DNA of 19,679 nucleotides from an uncultured Erwinia sp. (lineage in GTDB: Bacteria > Pseudomonadota > Gammaproteobacteria > Enterobacterales > Enterobacteriaceae). Position numbers and translations under genes: made by a program. The stretch covers positions 1-19,679 of the forward strand of contig CAMIKG010000077.1 of the NCBI GenBank assembly GCA_946221915.1. The letters run 5' to 3'. The notes beneath the pieces were generated by a model. That model saw nothing but the letters and a program-made list of their open reading frames with translations. It had not been told where the DNA came from and ran no database searches. This document shows, one piece after another, positions 14,736 to 19,679 of this stretch; position 1 is the stretch's first letter; the number at the start of each line of letters is the position of its first letter.

Positions 14736-14762
14736 ATTGATCGTTATTTGTCATTTACGCCA
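14728..14762. promoter_or_regulatory. Inverted repeat, likely GlxA-type regulator site controlling gap
   Basis: Perfect 10-bp arms TGGCGTAAAT (14728-14737) and ATTTACGCCA (14753-14762) with a 15-base centre. The left arm contains the TAA stop of the regulator gene. The right arm covers the -35 position of the gap promoter. No T tract follows, so I favour an activator site over a terminator. Confidence 0.6.
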
Positions 14763-14782
14763 CCCTCTTCTCTGCCTACAGT
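14754..14782 (+). promoter_or_regulatory. Predicted gap promoter with degenerate -35
   Basis: -10 TACAGT (14777-14782) with the -35 slot, TTTACG (14754-14759), 17 bases upstream. The -35 is poor and lies inside the right arm of the inverted repeat, typical of AraC-family activators that substitute for a missing -35 contact. The leader would be about 26 bases. Confidence 0.5.
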
Positions 14783-14814
14783 GATGACAGATAACAACAT
14801 CACTGGAGGTCACC

Positions 14815-15825
14815 ATGGTAAAGGTCGGTATTAATGGCTTCGGCCGCATCGGTCGTAACGTGTTACGTGCTGCACTGGATCGCAAAGATATTGAAATTGT
14901 CGCCATCAACGATCTGACAGACAGCAAAACCCTCGCCCATTTGCTGAAACATGACTCACTGCTGGGCACGCTGAAAGTGCCGGTGGAGGCCGCTGAAGGC
15001 AGATTAGTGGTGGATGGTAAAGCGGTACAGGTATTCTCAGAGCGCGACCCGGCTAACATTCCGTGGAGCAGCGCAGGCGTCGATATCGTGATTGAAGCCA
15101 CCGGCTTCTTCACCGAGCGCGATAAAGCGGCGGTGCATATCACCCACGGCGGCGCGAAACGCGTCATCATCTCCGCGCCAGCCAAAGGCGATGACCTGAC
15201 GGTGGTGCTCGGCGTTAACCATGAGCTGTATGACCCGCAGCAGCATTTTGTCATCAGCAACGGCAGCTGCACCACCAACGGTCTCGCGCCCGCCGCGCAG
15301 GTGCTGCACCAAAACTTTGGTATCGAACATGGCCTGATGAACACCACGCATGCCTACACCAACAGCCAGGCGCTGCACGATCAGCCGGAGAAAGATCTGC
15401 GCGGCGCGCGTGCTGCCGCTCAGTCGATTGTGCCCTACTCCAGCGGCGCGGCGAAAGCGATTGGCCGGGTGATCCCGGAGCTGGATGGCCGTATGACCGG
15501 TTATTCGCTGCGTGTACCGGTGCCGGTGGTGTCGATTGTCGACCTGACCGTGACGCTGAAACGCGATGTGACGGTGGAAGAGGTCAACGCCGCTTTCCGC
15601 AAGGCGGCGGAGTCCGGGCCGCTGCAGGGCATTCTCGGTTACAGCGACGAACCGCTGGTTTCCAGCGATTATCGCGGCGATGCGCGTTCATCGATTATCG
15701 ATGGCCTGTCAACGCTGGTGATTGGCGGTAATCTGGTGAAAATCCTCGCCTGGTACGACAACGAGTGGGGCTTCTCCAACCGTTTGATCGACCTCGCCCT
15801 GCTGATCGAGCAACGCGGTCTGTAA
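14815..15825 (+). CDS. gap: Type I glyceraldehyde-3-phosphate dehydrogenase, atypical active-site motif
   Basis: Converts glyceraldehyde 3-phosphate to 1,3-bisphosphoglycerate with NAD in the cytoplasm. The 336-residue protein has the complete two-domain GAPDH layout: Rossmann start KVGINGFGRIGRNV, D33 favouring NAD, catalytic C152, and H179 in THAYTN. The active-site motif reads SNGSCTTNGLAP where most GAPDHs, including E. coli GapA, have SNASCTTNCLAP; the second cysteine is glycine. It differs clearly from E. coli GapA elsewhere, so it is a second GAPDH and not the housekeeping enzyme. GGAGGT before the ATG is a very strong ribosome-binding site. A GlxA-type regulator gene precedes it. Its usual substrate is inferred; an alternative phosphorylated aldehyde cannot be excluded. 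Confidence 0.93.
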   Translation: MVKVGINGFGRIGRNVLRAALDRKDIEIVAINDLTDSKTLAHLLKHDSLLGTLKVPVEAAEGRLVVDGKAVQVFSERDPANIPWSSAGVDIVIEATGFFTERDKAAVHITHGGAKRVIISAPAKGDDLTVVLGVNHELYDPQQHFVISNGSCTTNGLAPAAQVLHQNFGIEHGLMNTTHAYTNSQALHDQPEKDLRGARAAAQSIVPYSSGAAKAIGRVIPELDGRMTGYSLRVPVPVVSIVDLTVTLKRDVTVEEVNAAFRKAAESGPLQGILGYSDEPLVSSDYRGDARSSIIDGLSTLVIGGNLVKILAWYDNEWGFSNRLIDLALLIEQRGL

Positions 15826-15871
15826 GACGCTTTCCAGCCTCTCTGGCGCAAATAACGCGCGCGCCCGCACG

Positions 15872-15902
15872 CTGCCGGAACGGTTTTTCGCCGTTCCGGC
15901 AG
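15872..15902. terminator. Strong hairpin after gap
   Basis: Perfect 12-bp stem CTGCCGGAACGG/CCGTTCCGGCAG with the loop TTTTTCG (15884-15890). It lies 46 bases past the gap stop. No T tract follows the stem on either strand, so it would end or stabilise the gap transcript without being a textbook Rho-independent terminator. Confidence 0.6.
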
Positions 15903-15951
15903 ACAAATCCGCCTCTTCCCGATAATCCCCCGCCCGGCCACGCAGAAATGT

Positions 15952-15972
15952 GTAAAATGACGCTAATTTTAC
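15952..15972. promoter_or_regulatory. Dyad just upstream of ascG
   Basis: Perfect 7-bp arms GTAAAAT (15952-15958) and ATTTTAC (15966-15972) around GACGCTA. It lies 18 bases before the ascG ATG and includes TAAAAT, a possible -10 box. It does not resemble the AACCGGTT site near ascF, so ascG may be controlled differently from ascFB. Confidence 0.45.
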
Positions 15973-15990
15973 TGTCTTCAGGAACCCGTG

Positions 15991-17010
15991 ATGTCGACGA
16001 TGCAGGAAGTGGCGAAAAAGGCTGGCGTGTCGAAAGCCACCGTTTCGCGCGTATTGTCCGGAAAAGGCTACGTCAGCGAAGCCACCAAACAGCAGGTGTT
16101 TAAAGCGATTGAAGAAGCGGGCTACCGCCCGAACCTGCTGGCGCGTAACCTTGCCAGCAGCACCTCGCAGTGCATCGGTCTGGTGGTGACCAACACCCTG
16201 TATAACGGCAGCTACTTCAATGAATTACTCTCCCAGGCGGCAAAAACGCTGGAAGATAATGGCCGCCAGCTGATTCTGGTGGACGGCAAGCACAGCGCCG
16301 AAGAGGAGCGCCAGGCGATTGAGTTTCTGCTCGATTTGCGCTGCGACGCCATCATTATCTATCCGCGCTTTCTCTCGGTTGATGCCATGGACCAGATTAT
16401 CGAGCAGCACAGGCAGCCGATTATGGTGGTGAACCGTCAGTTGCGTAAGCACCTCAGCCACTGCGTTTGCTGCGACCATAAAGACTCCAGCTACCAGGCC
16501 ACGCGTTATCTGCTGCAGCAAGGGCATCGCGATATTGCCTTTATCAGCGGCTCGCTGGATTCACCGACGGCTATCGAGCGTCTGTCGGGCTATAAACAGG
16601 CGCTGGCTGACGCGCATATCACGCCGCAGGACGCGCTTGTCGTGCGCGGGAAATGGAGTGCGGAAAGCGGTGCGGCGGCGGTGGAACGCCTGCTGGCAAG
16701 CCAGGCGCCTTTCAGCGCGCTGCTGGCGAGTAATGACGATATGGCGATTGGCGCGATGAAAGCGCTCGCCAGCGCCGGACTGCGCGTACCACAGGATGTA
16801 TCAGTGGTGGGTTTTGACAATATTCCGAATGCCGCCTGGCTGCAGCCCTCGCTGACCAGCGTGAAAGAGCCGGTCAGCGAGATGATTGGCGAGGTAATTA
16901 ACCGCCTGATTTCGATGCTGGATGGCGGTTATCTGTCGACGGATAATATCCTCTCCGCCGGGCTGATTATTCGTGATTCGACCGGGCCGGGTCCTTATTA
17001 TCAGGGGTAA
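15991..17010 (+). CDS. ascG: LacI-family repressor of the asc operon
   Basis: A 339-residue LacI/GalR-type repressor closely related to E. coli AscG. The N-terminal HTH (about residues 1-55) reads MSTMQEVAKKAGVSKATVSRV, with the hinge near GYRPNLLARNLAS. The periplasmic-binding-protein-like effector domain contains landmark segments shared with E. coli AscG: LVVTNTLY, DGKHSAEEERQAI, LLDLRCDAI, YPRFLSVD and ASNDDMAIGAMKAL. I chose the ATG at 15991 (AGGA eight bases upstream) over the GTG just before it, to match E. coli. In E. coli, ascG lies directly divergent to ascFB; here 2.4 kb with two foreign genes separates them. The last 44 bases overlap the convergent membrane-protein gene. Confidence 0.94.
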   Translation: MSTMQEVAKKAGVSKATVSRVLSGKGYVSEATKQQVFKAIEEAGYRPNLLARNLASSTSQCIGLVVTNTLYNGSYFNELLSQAAKTLEDNGRQLILVDGKHSAEEERQAIEFLLDLRCDAIIIYPRFLSVDAMDQIIEQHRQPIMVVNRQLRKHLSHCVCCDHKDSSYQATRYLLQQGHRDIAFISGSLDSPTAIERLSGYKQALADAHITPQDALVVRGKWSAESGAAAVERLLASQAPFSALLASNDDMAIGAMKALASAGLRVPQDVSVVGFDNIPNAAWLQPSLTSVKEPVSEMIGEVINRLISMLDGGYLSTDNILSAGLIIRDSTGPGPYYQG

Positions 17011-18028
17011 GCGGCTTATATTGCGGGCGGATATTCTGGCGATTAATCTCTGAAGCATATTTAACCTCGCTCCAGGTAAAGGTGCCCCCCGGCAGGCAGG
17101 TCACTCTTGCGACAGCGACGATACCGTGTTTCTTATAAATCGCACGGTATTTACCTTCGCTGACCTGAATATATCCCACGTTGTCGCCAAGCGGCATAAT
17201 CGTAAAATCGCGTTGCTCACAGGTAAAGGTTGTGCGGGTGTCGAAACGGTAAAAATAGCCAATCAGCGTATTGCCCATCGCTGACCACCACAGCGGCACT
17301 AACATCAGCAATGAGACAGCAGCCACCACACAGGTTAACGTCAGTGGGTCAAATATGGTCATCATCGCCTGGCGACGGCTGCGCCGCACCACGCGGAAAA
17401 ACGCACCAAAAAACATCAGCACGAACCAGGTCTCCAGCGGCACCAGTAACAGCATCACGATCAACGAAAAAGACCAGCGGGTAAAAATGAGTTTTGCCGG
17501 ATCAATATCAAAGGCTTCCAGAATAAACTGCGATGCAAACATATTGGCGACAAACAAACTGCCGGTGAAACACACCACCAGTATTTTCCAGCCGCGCGCA
17601 CGATGTTCCTGACTGATCTCGCGCTGATGAAGAAAATAGTATTCAACAATCACCATACCGACAGAGACGCAGGCGAAGACGAATATTATCCCGGTGAATT
17701 TGTTGGCCTCGACCACAATCATTAACATCGCCAGCAGGAAAGTCATTAAAGCATGACGCGAGTTGCGGATGATCAGGTGCAGCCGCCCTTTTCTTCCCGG
17801 CATAAAGAATATTTTTAGCTTATTACGTTCCCGTTGCTTAAATTTGCCGCGTGAAGCTTCATAACTAAAGATATAAGCCACCAGAGACAACATGCTAAAG
17901 AAAATCGCAAAGGCAATCAGGGCTGGCGAAGGCGAGATGCGGTTAATAATAACCGCTGCAAGATCAAATATATAGAGCAGTAATAATAGCCATATCAATA
18001 ACGGGGTCATCGTCAGTACGCGTTTCAC
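16967..18028 (-). CDS. Uncharacterised seven-helix inner-membrane protein
   Basis: I do not recognise this 353-residue family. Hydrophobic segments lie at about residues 8-28, 36-55, 91-107, 110-132, 148-168, 187-211 and 230-257. The loops 56-90, 134-147 and 211-228 are rich in Arg and Lys, so they and the N-terminus should face the cytoplasm. This leaves a C-terminal tail of about 95 residues in the periplasm, containing C270 and C311, which could form a disulfide there. The GTG start at 18028 has AGGAG seven bases upstream; an upstream GTG at 18055 lacks this. Base composition is more AT-rich than its neighbours. Its 3' end overlaps ascG in convergent orientation. Confidence 0.75.
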   Translation of the reverse strand: MKRVLTMTPLLIWLLLLLYIFDLAAVIINRISPSPALIAFAIFFSMLSLVAYIFSYEASRGKFKQRERNKLKIFFMPGRKGRLHLIIRNSRHALMTFLLAMLMIVVEANKFTGIIFVFACVSVGMVIVEYYFLHQREISQEHRARGWKILVVCFTGSLFVANMFASQFILEAFDIDPAKLIFTRWSFSLIVMLLLVPLETWFVLMFFGAFFRVVRRSRRQAMMTIFDPLTLTCVVAAVSLLMLVPLWWSAMGNTLIGYFYRFDTRTTFTCEQRDFTIMPLGDNVGYIQVSEGKYRAIYKKHGIVAVARVTCLPGGTFTWSEVKYASEINRQNIRPQYKPLTPDNKDPARSNHE

Positions 18029-18213
18029 CGGACACTCCTTTTCTCGTTGCAACACGCAGAAAATAACATATTCACGGAATCACAATAAACGCAGCGGTTT
18101 TTTTTCCACAAATTGGCTATGATGTCGACAGATAACGACAAAAATAGACTGAACCGGCAGACCTTCTTTTGCAGCTGCCAGTGCAGCGTGGAAGTTTTCG
18201 CCGGGAGAAAAAG
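18029..18213. other. Divergent promoter region
   Basis: A gap of 185 bases between the divergent membrane-protein and MFS genes. It contains an eight-base T run (about 18099-18106) and a small dyad, TGTCG (18123-18127) with CGACA (18136-18140). I could not place -35 and -10 boxes convincingly for either gene. Confidence 0.45.
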
Positions 18214-19518
18214 ATGACTGCTGAACTCACCCCACCCGTCGCCGTGGCGGGTGTCGATGCTATTTACCGAAAAATCACCTGGAAACTGATCCCATTCCTC
18301 TGTCTGTGCTATCTGGCGGCCTATCTCGATCGCATTAACGTCGGGCTGGCAAAACTGCAGATGGCCAGTCAGCTGGAACTCAGCGAGGCGGCTTTTGGCC
18401 TCGGCGCCGGGCTGTTTTTTGTCGGTTATATTCTGTTTGAAGTGCCCAGCAACCTGATTCTGCAGCGGGTCGGCGCGCGTTTATGGATCGCACGTATCAT
18501 GATCAGCTGGGGATTGCTCTCCGCCGCCACTATGCTGGTCACCACCCCCATGCAGTTCTATGTGCTGCGTTTCCTGCTGGGCGTCGCCGAAGCGGGCTTC
18601 CTGCCTGGCGTACTGTTTTACCTGACGCGCTGGTACCCGTCATGGCGGCGCGGACGCATGATTTCGCTGTTTATGATTGGCCTGCCGCTCTCCAGCATCA
18701 TCGGCGCGCCGCTCTCTGGCTGGATTATGGGCCATTTCGATCAGCATCTGGGCCTGCACGGCTGGCAGTGGATGTTCCTGCTGGAAGGGCTGCCCAGCGT
18801 ACTGCTCGGCATCCTCGCAGTGTGGGCACTGCCGGAAAGCGTACAGCAGGCGCGCTGGCTGAGCGATGATGAGAAAGATGTCATCAGCGAGCAGTTGTGG
18901 TCGGACAAAAGCGAATCCGGTGAAACGAACCACCGCTTCCGTGATGGCTTTTTCAATCTGAAAGTGTGGATGCTGGGTGGTATTGATTTCTCGATCCTGC
19001 TCAGCGCCTATGCGATGGGCTTCTGGCTGCCGACCTTTATCCGCAATGCTGGTGTCAGCAACGTGACCGATATTGGCCTGCTGACCGCCATTCCCAGCAT
19101 TGCCGCGCTGTTCGGCATGCTGCTGATTAGCGCCAGCTCGGATCGCATGCGCGAACGGCGCTGGCATATTATCGTGCCATTCATCATTGGCGCGGCAGCA
19201 ATGGCCGCCAGCACGCAATACTCCGGCCACCTGCTGGCGACAATGGTGCTGTTCTCTGTCGCCCAGGCGGCAATTATTGGCGCTGTGCCGGTGTTCTTCA
19301 GCCTGCCCGCCACCTTCCTGCAGGGCACCGCCGCCGCGACCGGCTTCGCTCTCGCCTGCTCGCTGGCGAATATCGCCGGACTGGTAAGTAATTCAGTGAT
19401 GGGACTGGCGCTGGACATTACCGGCAGCAGCAGCGGCGCACTGTGGTTCTTCGCCGTCTGCCTGCTGCTCAGCAGCCTGCTGGTGGTGGCGTTACCGCCG
19501 AAGCTGGTGAATAGATAG
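18214..19518 (+). CDS. MFS transporter, anion:cation symporter (ACS) family
   Basis: A 434-residue inner-membrane transporter with about 12 helices. The ACS signature YLDRINVGLAKLQM lies at 37-50. Further family landmarks are GLFFVGYILFEVPSN, a variant motif A around YPSWRRGRMISLF, and a cytoplasmic loop after helix 6 (PESVQQARWLSDDEK). ACS members take up organic anions such as tartrate, sugar acids or aromatic acids with protons. I cannot name the substrate. The ATG at 18214 follows GGGAG at six bases; the longer frame from 18169 is rejected. No catabolic gene is seen with it inside the window, so its pathway may lie beyond the right edge or elsewhere. Confidence 0.9.
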   Translation: MTAELTPPVAVAGVDAIYRKITWKLIPFLCLCYLAAYLDRINVGLAKLQMASQLELSEAAFGLGAGLFFVGYILFEVPSNLILQRVGARLWIARIMISWGLLSAATMLVTTPMQFYVLRFLLGVAEAGFLPGVLFYLTRWYPSWRRGRMISLFMIGLPLSSIIGAPLSGWIMGHFDQHLGLHGWQWMFLLEGLPSVLLGILAVWALPESVQQARWLSDDEKDVISEQLWSDKSESGETNHRFRDGFFNLKVWMLGGIDFSILLSAYAMGFWLPTFIRNAGVSNVTDIGLLTAIPSIAALFGMLLISASSDRMRERRWHIIVPFIIGAAAMAASTQYSGHLLATMVLFSVAQAAIIGAVPVFFSLPATFLQGTAAATGFALACSLANIAGLVSNSVMGLALDITGSSSGALWFFAVCLLLSSLLVVALPPKLVNR

Positions 19519-19533
19519 AGAAGCGGGTAAGCA

Positions 19534-19657
19534 TAACAGCGACTCAAAAATTTAGAACGCAGGGGAACGCAGGCAGAAGCCAGAGTGGTTTTCCTTAACA
19601 GCAACTCAAAAGTTTAAAGCGCGGGGGAACACGGGCCGAAGAGGAAAGCGTCCCGCG
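19534..19657. repeat. Two 62-bp tandem direct repeats
   Basis: Unit 1 (19534-19595) and unit 2 (19596-19657) both begin TAACAGC, continue ACTCAAAA and TTTA, then share a GGGGAAC segment and a GAAG segment. Divergence grows towards the 3' end. The second unit runs into the GGA-loop hairpin. The GAAGCC and GCAGGG segments match the element at 173-197, so copies of one family flank the window. Confidence 0.75.
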
Positions 19658-19673
19658 CCATGGACGGCGCGGG
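19652..19673. repeat. Hairpin with ATGGAC loop
   Basis: Perfect 8-bp stem CCCGCGCC (19652-19659) and GGCGCGGG (19666-19673) with loop ATGGAC. It has the same design as the 198-218 hairpin: a GC-only 8-bp stem and a loop containing GGA. It lies about 135 bases past the MFS stop. Confidence 0.7.
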
Positions 19674-19679
19674 CCGAGC

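Noticed and set aside
14815..15825. ArsJ-partner GAPDH for organoarsenical export
   Set aside because: No arsJ or other ars gene is in the neighbourhood, so there is no support beyond the GAPDH fold.
13567..15990. Insertion by a transposon
   Set aside because: No transposase, terminal inverted repeats or target-site duplication could be found around the GlxA-type/gap unit.

Overview
The window reads as a chromosomal accessory stretch of an enterobacterium, most likely Erwiniaceae (Pantoea or Erwinia type). Several proteins are close relatives of E. coli K-12 proteins as I remember them (ProX, LldD, AscB, AscF, AscG), but gene order differs from E. coli. Both window ends carry GC-rich structured intergenic repeats of a style I associate with Pantoea/Erwinia. 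The genus call is inference. I see 18 protein-coding genes, no RNA genes, no transposase or phage genes, and no CRISPR array.

Layout. (1) 1-458: no gene; structured repeat with GGA-loop hairpins. (2) 459-2592: a leftward set (DUF2938 membrane protein, ParD-like ribbon-helix-helix protein, second-type methionine aminopeptidase) and a divergent MerR-family regulator. The DUF2938 promoter has the 19-bp spacer and internal dyad typical of MerR control. The ParD-like/map pair has its own promoter overlapped by a perfect 8-bp-arm dyad. (3) 2540-4946: DHA2-type efflux pump and divergent XRE/MmyB-type regulator with a dyad between them. (4) 5336-8019: stand-alone proX without proV/proW, an MmcQ/YjbR-family gene, and a convergent stand-alone lldD. 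(5) 8181-10309: a 59-bp tandem hairpin repeat, then a two-gene leftward operon of a YbjJ-like MFS transporter and a HisN-type phosphatase. (6) 10663-17010: the asc beta-glucoside system (ascF PTS EIIBC, ascB phospho-beta-glucosidase, ascG LacI-type repressor), split by a GlxA-type regulator and an unusual GAPDH. (7) 16967-19518: an unrecognised seven-helix membrane protein and a divergent ACS-family MFS transporter. (8) 19519-19679: 62-bp direct repeats and another GGA-loop hairpin.

How the parts work together. AscF imports and phosphorylates aryl-beta-glucosides, AscB hydrolyses the phosphorylated product, and AscG should repress ascFB through an AACCGGTT-core site. The GlxA-type regulator probably activates the GAPDH gene next to it: a perfect 10-bp inverted repeat straddles the regulator's stop codon and ends where the GAPDH -35 box should be. 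The GAPDH lacks the usual second cysteine of the SCTTNC motif, which suggests a reserve enzyme for oxidative or electrophile stress. The most system-like but poorly described module is the autoregulated-looking ParD-like/methionine aminopeptidase pair.
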